Shown piece after piece: positions 39,915-49,056 of a stretch of 64,000 nt of DNA. How positions within the stretch are numbered: position 1 is the first letter of the stretch; every line of letters starts with the position of its first letter. A model generated the notes under the pieces. That model was given only the letters and a program-made list of their open reading frames with translations. It was not told the origin of the DNA and searched no databases. Both the position numbers and the translations under genes were made by a program. Source of the stretch: Pseudomonas caricapapayae (GTDB lineage Bacteria > Pseudomonadota > Gammaproteobacteria > Pseudomonadales > Pseudomonadaceae); the NCBI RefSeq assembly GCF_001400735.1, contig NZ_LJPW01000104.1, positions 1 to 64,000 on the forward strand. Direction: 5' to 3'.

Positions 39915-39936
39915 CGGCACCATTAGCGTGGTGCCG
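39915..39936. other. Hairpin between two CATTTGGGT repeats
   Basis: CGGCACCA-TTAGCG-TGGTGCCG is a perfect 8-bp stem. It is flanked by direct copies of CATTTGGGT at about 39900-39908 and 39941-39949. It lies 74 bases after the thioesterase gene and about 150 bases before gshA; no T-run follows. Confidence 0.4.
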
Positions 39937-40083
39937 AGTCCATTTGGGTGGTACGACAAAGAGCAGTGATTGTGAACAGGCGCTACAGACCAACCAGGCG
40001 ACTACGCCAGTTCCTTTCTTCACCCTTGTAGACCGTCAAGTCCACCCCCATATCGGGGCGACCGATGCGTGAAGGATTACACC

Positions 40084-41676
40084 TTGAGCGAACTTTTAAA
40101 CCGTCGTCTTGCATTGCTCGGCGAGCGTGACCACCTTTCTCTGCTGGAGCAGTGCCTGCACGGTATCGAGCGCGAGTGCCTGCGCGTTACCGCAACGGCA
40201 GAACTGGCACAGACGCCTCACCCGCAAGCTCTGGGTGCCGCACTGACCAATGGCCAGGTCACGACCGACTATTCCGAATCGTTGCTGGAGTTCATTACGC
40301 CAGCGCTGAAGAACCCGGCCGAGACCATCGACAGCCTGGACAAGATCCATCGCTTCGCCTACAGCAAGCTGGGAGACGAGTTGCTCTGGAGCCCGTCGAT
40401 GCCATGCCCCTTGCCCGACGAGGAGCACATACCGATCGCCTATTACGGCACGTCGAACATCGGCAAGCTCAAATACGTGTACCGCAAAGGCCTGGCGCTG
40501 CGCTATGGCAAGACCATGCAGTGTATCGCCGGCATTCACTACAATTTCTCGCTGCCGGAAGATGCCTGGGCGCTGCTCAAGCAGACCGAGGACTTTGCGG
40601 GTGACGCGCGGGATTACCAGTCGCATTCCTACATCGCGCTGATCCGTAATTTCCGCCGTTACAGCTGGCTGCTGATGTACCTGTTCGGAGCTTCACCGGC
40701 ACTGGATGCGGGTTTCCTGCGTGGCCGCAAGCATCAGCTGGAACAGCACTTCGATGCCGATACGTTGTACCTGCCATACGCCACCAGCCTGCGCATGAGC
40801 GATCTGGGTTATCAGAGCGATGCCCAGGCCGATCTGACCCCTTGCTACAACGATCTGGTCAGCTACACCGACAGCCTGCGCAAGGCGGTGGCCACGCCTT
40901 ACAAGCCCTACGTCGATGTCGGCACTCATGATCGTAATGGCGAGTGGGTGCAGCTCAACACCAACGTGCTGCAGATCGAAAACGAGTATTACTCTAACAT
41001 CCGTCCCAAGCGCGTGACTTATAGCGGCGAACGCCCCATTCAGGCGCTGGTGGCCCGTGGCGTGCAGTACGTCGAAGTTCGTTGTCTGGACATCAACCCG
41101 TTCCTGCCTACCGGTATCAGCCTGGAGCAGTCGCGCTTTATCGATGCGTTTGTGCTGTACTGCGCACTCGAGGAAAGCCAGCAGCTGGCCAGCCACGAGT
41201 GTTCCAGCGCCAGCTCGAATTTCCTGGCGGTGGTCAAGGAAGGGCGTCGTCCGGGCCTCAACCTTCAGCGTGACAAAAGCCCTGTCGAACTGAAAACCTG
41301 GGCAACCGAACTGCTGGAAAAAATCACCCCGATAGCCCGACTGCTCGATCAGGCTCAGGGTATCGATGAGCACATCAAGTCGATTGCCGTGCAACAGGCC
41401 AAGATCGACGATGCCTCCCTGACGCCTTCTGCCCAGGTGCTGGCCAGCATGAAAGCGCATAACGAGGGCTTTACGGCCTTCTCCTTGCGTCAGAGCCAGG
41501 TCCACGCCGAATACTTCCGAACCCATCCGCTAAGTGCCGAAGAGCAGACGCACTTCGAAGCCCTGGCCAAAACCTCCATCGAGGAACAGGCCGAGCTGGA
41601 AGCGACCGAGGAAGTGGTGGATTTCGACACATTCGTGGGTTCGTATCAGGCGAGCATTCTGTCGATCAGCAACTGA
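40084..41676 (+). CDS. gshA: Glutamate-cysteine ligase
   Basis: The first and rate-limiting enzyme of glutathione synthesis, 530 residues from this start. It contains GIERECLRV near the N terminus (nucleotide site), [31 protein letters not shown] and [16 protein letters not shown], all typical of the proteobacterial type. The start is TTG at 40084, because GAAGGA lies seven bases upstream. An in-frame GTG at 40069 lacks a ribosome-binding site and would put GAAGGA inside the coding region. It is convergent with argA. Confidence 0.95.
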   Translation: MSELLNRRLALLGERDHLSLLEQCLHGIERECLRVTATAELAQTPHPQALGAALTNGQVTTDYSESLLEFITPALKNPAETIDSLDKIHRFAYSKLGDELLWSPSMPCPLPDEEHIPIAYYGTSNIGKLKYVYRKGLALRYGKTMQCIAGIHYNFSLPEDAWALLKQTEDFAGDARDYQSHSYIALIRNFRRYSWLLMYLFGASPALDAGFLRGRKHQLEQHFDADTLYLPYATSLRMSDLGYQSDAQADLTPCYNDLVSYTDSLRKAVATPYKPYVDVGTHDRNGEWVQLNTNVLQIENEYYSNIRPKRVTYSGERPIQALVARGVQYVEVRCLDINPFLPTGISLEQSRFIDAFVLYCALEESQQLASHECSSASSNFLAVVKEGRRPGLNLQRDKSPVELKTWATELLEKITPIARLLDQAQGIDEHIKSIAVQQAKIDDASLTPSAQVLASMKAHNEGFTAFSLRQSQVHAEYFRTHPLSAEEQTHFEALAKTSIEEQAELEATEEVVDFDTFVGSYQASILSISN

Positions 41677-41682
41677 TGCACA

Positions 41683-41780
41683 GGTGACGCCGGGCGTCAC
41701 GAACTGCACTCCCAGGCGAAGCGTGAAGCACGATCAATCGTGCGACGCTCCGCGTCGGCATACAGTTCTGAACGCTCTGC
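41683..41780. repeat. Degenerate dispersed intergenic repeat
   Basis: Between convergent gshA and argA lies GTGACGCCGGGCGTCACGAA, followed by CACGATCAATCGTGCGACGC and ending CTGAACGCTCTGCG. It belongs to the same family as the copies at 18872-19125 and 45973-46105, with internal hairpins that may serve as a bidirectional terminator. Confidence 0.65.
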
Positions 41781-41794
41781 GCCCGCCCCCAGGC

Positions 41795-43093
41795 TTATAT
41801 CGCCTTTTCGAAGATCTTCGAATTACGCTGGTAGTTGTACAGCGATGCGCGTGCGCTTGGCAGGCGGTCGACGCTGCTGGGCTCGAAACCCCGCTCGCGG
41901 AACCAGTGCGCAGTACGCGTAGTGAGGACGAACAAGGTCTTGATGCCCAAGGCTCTGGCGCGGTTTTCAATGCGCTCCAGCAACTCGTCGCCGCGCCCAC
42001 CGTGCCGGTATTCCGGGTTGACGGCCAGACACGCCAGCTCGCCTGACTCCGAATCGGCAATCGGGTACAACGCCGCGCAGGCAATGATCAGCCCTTCCCG
42101 CTCGACCACGCTGAACTGAGTGATCTCGCGCTCCAGCACTTCGCGCGAGCGGCGCACCAGAATGCCCTGCTCTTCCAGCGGCGTGATCAGGTCCATCAAG
42201 CCGCCAACGTCCTCAATGGCCGCCTCGCGAACCAGTTCGAACTGCTCCTGTGCTACCAGCGTACCGCCACCGTCACGGGTAAACAGCTCGGTCAGCAGCG
42301 AGCCGTTCTCGGCATAGCTGACGATATGGCTGCGCGCCACACCGCCGCGACAGGCCTCGGCCGCCGCATCCAGCAGCTCCGCCTGATAATTGCCACCCAG
42401 ACGCTGCAAGTGCGCCGGTACCTGTTGCGGGCGCAGCTCGCGCACCAGTCGGCCCTGTTCGTCGAGCAAACCGGTCTCGGCACCGAACAACAGCAGCTTG
42501 TCAGCAGCAAGATCGATGGCCGCACGCGTCGCGACGTCTTCGCAGGCCAGATTGAAAATCTCGCCGGTCGGTGAATAACCCAGCGGCGACAGCAACACGA
42601 TATGACGCTCGTCCAGCAAGCGATTGATACCTTTGCGGTCAACCCGACGCACTTCGCCGGTGTGCTGATAATCGACGCCCTCCAACACTCCGATAGGACG
42701 GGCAGTGACCACGTTGCCGCTGGTCACCCGCAACCGCGAGCCCTGCATGGGCGATGCGGCCATGTCCATCGACAGGCGCGCCTCGATCGAGATGCGCAGT
42801 TGGCCAACGGCGTCGATCACGCACTCCAGGGTCTCGGTATCGGTGATACGCATGTCGCGATGAAAGCGCGGCGTGATACCCCGCTGAGCCAGACGATTTT
42901 CGATCTGCGGGCGGGAGCCGTGAACCAGCACCAGACGTACGCCCAGACTGTGCAGCAGCACCAGGTCATGGACGATATTGCCGAAGTTGGGGTGCGCAAC
43001 GCCGTCGCCGGGCAGCATGACGACGAAGGTGCAATCGCGGTGAGCATTGATGTACGGAGACGCGTGGCGAAGCCAGTTGACGTATTCGGGCAT
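41795..43093 (-). CDS. argA: N-acetylglutamate synthase (amino-acid kinase-GNAT fusion)
   Basis: The first enzyme of arginine synthesis, 432 residues. The N-terminal amino-acid kinase-like domain (about 1-290), starting FVVMLPGDGVA, binds arginine for feedback inhibition. The C-terminal GNAT domain (about 290-430) carries the acetyl-CoA loop in CLAVNPEYRHGGRGDELL. ATG 43093 gives the expected start MPEYVNWLRHASPY. argE lies upstream on the same strand, 126 bases away. Confidence 0.95.
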   Translation of the reverse strand: MPEYVNWLRHASPYINAHRDCTFVVMLPGDGVAHPNFGNIVHDLVLLHSLGVRLVLVHGSRPQIENRLAQRGITPRFHRDMRITDTETLECVIDAVGQLRISIEARLSMDMAASPMQGSRLRVTSGNVVTARPIGVLEGVDYQHTGEVRRVDRKGINRLLDERHIVLLSPLGYSPTGEIFNLACEDVATRAAIDLAADKLLLFGAETGLLDEQGRLVRELRPQQVPAHLQRLGGNYQAELLDAAAEACRGGVARSHIVSYAENGSLLTELFTRDGGGTLVAQEQFELVREAAIEDVGGLMDLITPLEEQGILVRRSREVLEREITQFSVVEREGLIIACAALYPIADSESGELACLAVNPEYRHGGRGDELLERIENRARALGIKTLFVLTTRTAHWFRERGFEPSSVDRLPSARASLYNYQRNSKIFEKAI

Positions 43094-43219
43094 GACAACA
43101 AGAGCCTGTAGAGAAAATGGACGAAGAAAAGAAGCACGCACAACGGTGTGGTGGTTATCGTCGGAACAGGCTTGGCAACACGCGCAATCTCCTTGTATTT
43201 ACAGCTTGTAGAACCCGAC

Positions 43220-44368
43220 TCATTGAGGCGTCAGGCAATAATGTTCGATCAGTTGGCGTAACAGACGCACTGTAGGGTCCAGACGTGACATTTCGAGGTA
43301 TTCCCCCGGCTGATGCGCGCAGGCGATATCGCCCGGGCCGAGCACCAGCGTTTCACAGCCAAGGCGCTGAAGATAAGGCGCTTCGGTGCCGAATGCTACT
43401 GCTGCGGCCGTATGACCGGTCAGACGTTCAGCAACGCGCACAAGTTCAGCGTCGGCGACCTGTTCGAAGGGCGCGCACTCCGGGAACAGCGGTGCGTAGT
43501 CGATCTGTACCTGATGCAGCTCGGCCAGCGGCTGCAGCTTCTGTCGAATGGCTGCCCGCAGCACCTCAGGGTCCATACCCGGCAGCGGGCGCAGGTCGAA
43601 CTCCAGCGAGCACTGGCCACAAATCCGGTTCGGGTTGTCGCCGCCGTGAATACAGCCCAGGTTCAGGGTCGGTTGCGGCACCGTGAACTGTGGATTTCGA
43701 TGCTGCGCCTGCCATTGCGTACGCAGGCCCTTGAGCTCGCTGATCGCGTCATGCATGGCTTCGAGTGCGCTGTGGCCAAGGCTCGGGTCGGAGGAATGAC
43801 CGCTGCGCCCGAGAATATCGATGCGTTCCATCATAACGCCCTTGTGCAGGCGGATGGGCTTGAGTCCGGTCGGCTCGCCGATCACCGCCGCACGACCCAG
43901 CGGACGTCCGGCCTCTGCCAACGCACGGGCACCGGCCATCGAGCTTTCCTCGTCACAGGTGGCGAGGATCAGCAGCGGTTGCCTGAACGGCTGGTCCAGC
44001 AGGCCACGCACCGCTTCGATGATCAGGGCAAAAAAGCCTTTCATGTCGCAGCTGCCCAGGCCGACCCAGCGGCCATCGACTTCGGTCAGCTTCAAGGGAT
44101 CGGTTTTCCACAACGCCTCGTCGAACGGCACGGTGTCGCTGTGACCCGCCAACACCAGACCGCCAGGGCCTGTGCCGTACGTTGCCAGCAGATTGAACTT
44201 GCCGGGGGAAACCTGCTGGATGTCGCAGGCAAAACCCAGGTCGCCGAGCCATCCGGCCAGCAGGTCGATGACAGGTCGGTTGGTCTGGTCCAGAGAAGGC
44301 TGAGTGCAGCTCACCGATGGCGCAGCGATCAAGGCGGCAAACTGGTCTTTCATGGACGGCAACGGCAT
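43220..44368 (-). CDS. argE: Acetylornithine deacetylase
   Basis: A 382-residue M20-family metallopeptidase that releases ornithine from N-acetylornithine. The metal-binding pattern is visible as LAGHSDTVPF (His, Asp), GSCDMKGFF (bridging Asp), TCDEESSMAG (catalytic Glu pair), and PGDIACAHQPGEYL near the C terminus (His). It lies upstream of argA on the same strand. Pseudomonads also recycle acetyl groups through ArgJ, so this enzyme may have another acyl-amino acid substrate. Confidence 0.92.
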   Translation of the reverse strand: MPLPSMKDQFAALIAAPSVSCTQPSLDQTNRPVIDLLAGWLGDLGFACDIQQVSPGKFNLLATYGTGPGGLVLAGHSDTVPFDEALWKTDPLKLTEVDGRWVGLGSCDMKGFFALIIEAVRGLLDQPFRQPLLILATCDEESSMAGARALAEAGRPLGRAAVIGEPTGLKPIRLHKGVMMERIDILGRSGHSSDPSLGHSALEAMHDAISELKGLRTQWQAQHRNPQFTVPQPTLNLGCIHGGDNPNRICGQCSLEFDLRPLPGMDPEVLRAAIRQKLQPLAELHQVQIDYAPLFPECAPFEQVADAELVRVAERLTGHTAAAVAFGTEAPYLQRLGCETLVLGPGDIACAHQPGEYLEMSRLDPTVRLLRQLIEHYCLTPQ

Positions 44369-44531
44369 GGACGCTTCCTGTAATCAAGACTAAACACGGC
44401 CCATCATAGGGCCATAGCAACCCAGGAATAAACCGTTTCGGGCCATGTCCTGTACACTGACGCCCTCAGCAGCCGTTCAGTCATGGGCTGCGCTCCCGTT
44501 TATCAGTATCAGCGTTTGGATTCCCCCGGCC

Positions 44532-45899
44532 ATGCAAAAAGAAACAGAAATCAAACTCCGCGTCAGCCGCGAGACCCTCGCTGCACTGCGCGAACACCCG
44601 TTGCTCAAGAAGCGCAACAAGAGTGGCTGGGAGCGCCTTGAACTGTCGAACCAGTATTTCGATACCCCCGAGGGTGAGCTGGCACAGGCCAAAGTCGCCC
44701 TGCGCATCCGTCGCGACGGTGATCAGATTATCCAGACCATGAAGACGCGCGGACAGAGCGTTGCCGGTCTGTCCGAGCGTAATGAATACAACTGGGACCT
44801 CACCAAGGCCAAACTGGACCTCAAGAAGCTTGAAGGCGATTGCTGGCCCGAACAACTGGCCGGGCTGGACAAAAAAACCATCAAACCGCTGTTTACCACC
44901 GATTTCATCCGTGAAAAAGCCGAAATTGCCTGGGGCCGTGGCAAAGCCAAAGTGGTGATCGAGGCCGCACTGGACCTGGGCCAGGTGGTGGCCGGCAAGC
45001 AGAAGGAAGAAATCTGCGAGCTGGAACTCGAGCTGCGCGAAGGCGATCCTGCCGCGCTGCTGGAACTGGCCGCCGAGCTGGCTGCGACCCTGCCGTTGAT
45101 GCCATGCGATATCAGCAAGGCTGAGCGTGGCTATCGCCTGCTCGACGCCAACAGTTATTCACTGAGCCTGGCGGCACCCGCCCTGAGTGCAGAAACTCCG
45201 CTGGATGACGCCTACTCCGCGCTGGCCTGGCACCTGCTGGGCAGCAGCCAGCGTCTGGCCGAACAATACCGTTTCAACGGCCACTGGCGTTTGCTGCAGG
45301 ACTGGGTCGAGATGCTCGCCGAACTGCGCGCACTGACCAGCAGCCTTGGTCAGGCCGCGCCACGCGCCTCGACCGCACAGCTGCGCGCGTCACTGGATGC
45401 CCTGCTGGAAGACTGGCGTCCGCTGGTTCAAGCCGGCCTGGACGATGCCGATGTGCGCGGTGCCGCCCACGAGCAGTTTCTGGAAGAACTGCAGGACCCG
45501 CGCTGGGGCGAGTTCTCGTTGAACACCTCGCGCTGGTTGCTGGCGCGCAGCTGGACTGTCGAACGCAACACGCGCGGCAATCGCCAGGGCGCTGCGCTGT
45601 TGAGCAGCTGGCTGCCACGCCTGCTGGGCGAAGAGGCAACATCCCTGCAACTGAGCCGCTATCAGCAGCAGCCGGAAGATCTGGCCGAGCAACTGCCCCG
45701 TATCGAACGCATCCAGGCCTGGCTGCACTGGGCACGCGGCGCGCTGGACCTGCCAGAGCTGGACCGCCTGTACGGGGAGCTGCGCAAGCTGGAAGAACTG
45801 GCGCATCTGGACATCAGCGACGAAGTCCTTGATGCCCGCGTGCAGCAGGCAATCACCGTCTTCCAGAGCCGCGCCTGGAAAACCCTGTTGCGCCTGTAA
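44532..45899 (+). CDS. CYTH-CHAD inorganic triphosphatase
   Basis: A 455-residue cytoplasmic protein. The N-terminal CYTH domain (about 1-205) carries the ExExK signature as ETEIK (residues 4-8), which binds metal and triphosphate. The C-terminal CHAD domain (about 215-450) is an Arg/Lys-rich helical bundle that binds polyphosphate in other bacteria. E. coli YgiF with this layout hydrolyses inorganic triphosphate. ATG 44532 is chosen because similarity begins there. It is divergent from argE. No operon partner. Confidence 0.9.
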   Translation: MQKETEIKLRVSRETLAALREHPLLKKRNKSGWERLELSNQYFDTPEGELAQAKVALRIRRDGDQIIQTMKTRGQSVAGLSERNEYNWDLTKAKLDLKKLEGDCWPEQLAGLDKKTIKPLFTTDFIREKAEIAWGRGKAKVVIEAALDLGQVVAGKQKEEICELELELREGDPAALLELAAELAATLPLMPCDISKAERGYRLLDANSYSLSLAAPALSAETPLDDAYSALAWHLLGSSQRLAEQYRFNGHWRLLQDWVEMLAELRALTSSLGQAAPRASTAQLRASLDALLEDWRPLVQAGLDDADVRGAAHEQFLEELQDPRWGEFSLNTSRWLLARSWTVERNTRGNRQGAALLSSWLPRLLGEEATSLQLSRYQQQPEDLAEQLPRIERIQAWLHWARGALDLPELDRLYGELRKLEELAHLDISDEVLDARVQQAITVFQSRAWKTLLRL

Positions 45900-46312
45900 G
45901 GCCGGGTTCCTGACCCTACGCACGGCTCATCTCAAGGCGTAAGTTATAGAAGCCGACCTGGCTGACCGCGACTCTCGTTCCCACGCTCCAGCGTGGGAAT
46001 GCCGCTCTGGACGCTCTGCGTCCGATCTTGAACATGCGGTGCGGCGCAGATTTGTGACGCAGAGCGTCACGAAAGGCATGCCAACGCGGAGCATGGGCAC
46101 GATAGTCCATTGGCTGGCCGCGACGTCTGCTCAGTGGAAGTCGAACAGACCGACGCGCTGAATACCGCACAACAGACACCTGTCGCCCTGGCCAACGGCT
46201 GAAGCATTTTGTCTGCTCCGGCAATTCCCGGTCGCATAGAACGAGCAACGCTGTCACGCTTGGCGTCTACTCTTGTTCATCGCCCAATGACGAATTGCCT
46301 CAAGGAGCGCAC
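45900..46312. repeat. Intergenic region with dispersed repeat copies
   Basis: No gene is visible in these 413 bases. From 45973 to about 46030 lies an uninterrupted repeat running CTCGTTCCCACGCTCC...GGACGCTCTGCGTCCG, and an inverted partner follows at 46052-46105 (GTGACGCAGAGCGTCACGAA ... GCGGAGCATGGGCACGATAG). The remaining 200 bases before the ATPase gene hold no motif that I recognise apart from the ribosome-binding site AAGGAG at about 46302-46307. Confidence 0.7.
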
Positions 46313-48097
46313 ATGGCAGCCCTGGCCCCCTCTTCACAGGACCGCTGGCTTGATCTGAATGATGTGTTGCGTGATCTGGTTGCCGAAGGCTATCTCGGCC
46401 AGGACGACGCAGAAACGGCACTCACTCAACGTCGCAGTGCGGTGAACATCCAGTTGCACCCCCTCGAGTTTCTCGCTTCGCTGCAGTTCGACGATTTGAA
46501 GCGACCCGGCAAGAAGCTGGATCTGGAGACCCTGACGGCCTGGCTGGCAAAAGCCTCCGGCCAGCCCTATATGCGCGTCGACCCTCTGAAGATCAACGTG
46601 GCAGCCGTTACGCCACTGATGTCTTATGCCTTTGCCCAGCGGCACAAGATTCTGGCTGTGGCGGTTGATCGCGAGTCGGTGACCATCGCCAGTGCCCAGC
46701 CGTATGTCCGCTCCTGGGAGGCCGACCTTGCGCATGTGCTCAAGCTGCAGATCAAACGCGTGGTCGCCAACCCGACAGACATCCAGCGCATGGCGATGGA
46801 GTTTTTCAGGCTGGCCAAGTCGGTCAGTGGTGCCAGCGCCTCTGAACAGAAAATGAGCAACATGGGCAACTTCGAACAGTTGCTCAAGCTGGGGGCCAGC
46901 GATCAGGAGCCCGACGCCAACGACGCGCATATCGTCAACATCGTCGACTGGCTGTTTCAATACGCGTTCCAGCAACGCGCCAGCGATATTCATATCGAGC
47001 CGCGCCGCGAACAGGGCACCGTACGCTTCCGTATAGACGGGGTACTGCACAACGTTTATCAGTTTCCGGCGCAGGTCATCATGGCCATCGTCAGCCGCCT
47101 GAAAAGCCTGGGGCGGATGAACGTCGCCGAAAAACGCAAACCACAGGACGGACGGGTCAAGACCACCACACCCGAGAATCGCGAAGTGGAGTTGCGCCTG
47201 TCGACCCTGCCAACGGCTTTCGGTGAGAAGATGGTGATGCGGATCTTCGACCCTGAGGTGCTGCTAAAGGATTTCGACCAGTTGGGCTTTTCCAGCGATG
47301 ACCTGCGTCGCTGGCAGGAAATGACCCGTCAGCCCAATGGCATCATTCTGGTAACCGGGCCGACCGGCTCGGGCAAGACCACCACGCTGTACACCACCCT
47401 CAAGAAGCTGGCGACCTCGGAGGTCAATCTCTGCACGATCGAAGACCCCATCGAGATGGTCGAGCCCGCCTTCAACCAGATGCAGGTCCAGCACAACATC
47501 GAACTGAGCTTTGCCGCTGGCGTCCGCGCCTTGATGCGACAAGACCCGGATATCATCATGATCGGCGAAATTCGCGACCTGGAGACGGCAGAAATGGCGA
47601 TTCAGGCGGCACTCACCGGTCACCTGGTGCTGTCAACGCTGCACACCAACGATGCGCCCAGCGCTATCAGCCGCCTGCTCGAACTGGGTGTGCCACATTA
47701 CCTGCTCAAGGCGACCATCCTTGGCGTCATGGCCCAGCGTCTGGTGCGGACCCTCTGTCCGCACTGCAAGGCACCGATCAACCTGAACGAAACCGACTGG
47801 CAGACACTGACCCGCCCCTGGCAGGCACCCGTGCCACCCGGCGCGCATCAGGCAGTCGGCTGTGTGGAGTGTCGCGACACCGGCTATCGGGGCAGGGCCG
47901 GGGTCTACGAGATCATGGTCATGTCAGACAACATCAAGGCCCTGATTTCTGCGGACCTGGACCTGACCGCCATGCGACGCCAGGCCTTCAAGGAGGGGAC
48001 GCGCAGCTTGCGCCTGTCCGGTGCGCAGAAAGTCTCGGCAGGGCTGACTACACTTGAGGAAGTGCTGCGAGTGACACCGCAGAGCGAGCAACGCTGA
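46313..48097 (+). CDS. GspE/PulE/PilB-family secretion ATPase, no adjacent apparatus
   Basis: A 594-residue type II secretion/type IV pilus-type ATPase. An N-terminal T2SSE_N domain (about 20-150) is followed by the ATPase core with Walker A GPTGSGKTT (about 349), Asp box and Walker B-type glutamate (IMIGEIRDLETAE), and HLVLSTLHTNDAPSA. A four-cysteine zinc element is present (CPHC at about 484-487 and CVEC). AAGGAG precedes ATG 46313. No secretin, pseudopilin or other partner is nearby, so what it powers is unknown. Confidence 0.92.
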   Translation: MAALAPSSQDRWLDLNDVLRDLVAEGYLGQDDAETALTQRRSAVNIQLHPLEFLASLQFDDLKRPGKKLDLETLTAWLAKASGQPYMRVDPLKINVAAVTPLMSYAFAQRHKILAVAVDRESVTIASAQPYVRSWEADLAHVLKLQIKRVVANPTDIQRMAMEFFRLAKSVSGASASEQKMSNMGNFEQLLKLGASDQEPDANDAHIVNIVDWLFQYAFQQRASDIHIEPRREQGTVRFRIDGVLHNVYQFPAQVIMAIVSRLKSLGRMNVAEKRKPQDGRVKTTTPENREVELRLSTLPTAFGEKMVMRIFDPEVLLKDFDQLGFSSDDLRRWQEMTRQPNGIILVTGPTGSGKTTTLYTTLKKLATSEVNLCTIEDPIEMVEPAFNQMQVQHNIELSFAAGVRALMRQDPDIIMIGEIRDLETAEMAIQAALTGHLVLSTLHTNDAPSAISRLLELGVPHYLLKATILGVMAQRLVRTLCPHCKAPINLNETDWQTLTRPWQAPVPPGAHQAVGCVECRDTGYRGRAGVYEIMVMSDNIKALISADLDLTAMRRQAFKEGTRSLRLSGAQKVSAGLTTLEEVLRVTPQSEQR

Positions 48098-48238
48098 TCA
48101 GGGTTGAAAGGGCTGATCCAGCCGCCTGCACATTATGGTGCTCGATCTAAACTGAACTACTTGGTACACCTTGATTGAACTAGTTCGTGGCTTTGGCTAT
48201 CCAACCCCTCAGAACAACCACAGTTGGAGTAACTCATC

Positions 48239-48559
48239 ATGCGTCTCAAGTTTGCTGTCGCCACCGTAGCCTTGCTTTCCATCCCAATGGGTTCAGCGAT
48301 GGCTGACACCTTCTGGCGTAATGTGTTGTCCTCGGGTGCCACTACCGGTTCGACGTACCTCACCTTCAAGGATCACAAGCTGATCGTCGCGGCACAGGAC
48401 GATGCAGGCAGCTACGTCGCCAGCAACGGCGACATCCGTGGCCCGTTTCTGGAAGCCGCCATCGCACAGGTACGCAAAGACAATCCTGGCCTGAAAGCCA
48501 CGGACATGGAGCTGGCCAACGCGATTCTGGATAAAAACCTGGTCGCTGAAAACCAGTAA
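48239..48559 (+). CDS. DUF2388 small exported protein
   Basis: A 106-residue protein with a signal peptide ending GSAMA (residue 22). The mature part contains TFWRNVLSSGATTGSTYLTF and DAGSYVASNGDIRGPFLEAA, matching the DUF2388 family, which is nearly confined to pseudomonads. AGTTGGAGT precedes the start. The function is unknown. It ends at a strong bidirectional terminator facing gcvH. Confidence 0.85.
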   Translation: MRLKFAVATVALLSIPMGSAMADTFWRNVLSSGATTGSTYLTFKDHKLIVAAQDDAGSYVASNGDIRGPFLEAAIAQVRKDNPGLKATDMELANAILDKNLVAENQ

Positions 48560-48581
48560 GTCTTGCTGGCAAATTGCGCAT

Positions 48582-48614
48582 AAAAAATGCCGCTCGATGA
48601 GCGGCATTTTTTTG
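48582..48614. terminator. Bidirectional terminator between DUF2388 gene and gcvH
   Basis: The stem GCCGCTC (48589-48595) / GAGCGGC (48599-48605) with loop GAT is flanked by AAAAAAT and ATTTTTTT, so it can end transcription in both directions. It lies 30 bases after the DUF2388 gene and just after gcvH on the other strand. Confidence 0.9.
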
Positions 48615-48626
48615 TCCAGCGATTGG

Positions 48627-49013
48627 TTATTCGCCGATCGCGCTCTTGTAACCTGCAGCGTCCAGCAATTTGGCCAGATCGGCTTCAGCGGCGCTTGGCT
48701 TCAGCTTGAAGATCCAGGCGCTGTACGGCTCGCTGTTGAGCAACTCGGGCGAACCGCTCAGGTCTTCATTGACCTCGATCACCTCGCCCGCCACTGGCGA
48801 GTAGATGTCCGAGGCGGCCTTGACCGACTCGACAACACCGGCGGTATAAGCGGCAGCGAACACTTTGCCGACTTCCGGCAGTTCTACGAACACCACATCA
48901 CCCAGCGCTTCCTGTGCGTGGTCCGAGATGCCGACGGTCACGGTGCCATCTGCTTCAAGGCGTGCCCATTCATGACTTTCGGCGAAACGCAGCTCGGCGG
49001 GAATATTGCTCAT
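48627..49013 (-). CDS. gcvH: Glycine cleavage system H protein
   Basis: The lipoyl-carrying shuttle of the glycine cleavage system, 128 residues. The lipoyl lysine is K65 in [16 protein letters not shown]. It follows gcvT by 43 bases and ends at a bidirectional terminator. gcvP, which normally follows, is not present; the next gene is DUF2388 on the other strand. Confidence 0.97.
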   Translation of the reverse strand: MSNIPAELRFAESHEWARLEADGTVTVGISDHAQEALGDVVFVELPEVGKVFAAAYTAGVVESVKAASDIYSPVAGEVIEVNEDLSGSPELLNSEPYSAWIFKLKPSAAEADLAKLLDAAGYKSAIGE

Positions 49014-49056
49014 TTAGTCATCCTCAACATCGGGTCAGCGGAAAACCCGCCATAGG

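Noticed and set aside
43313..44383. Long open frame antisense to argE
   Set aside because: No recognisable domain and no start signal; the M20 metal-binding pattern is on the minus strand.
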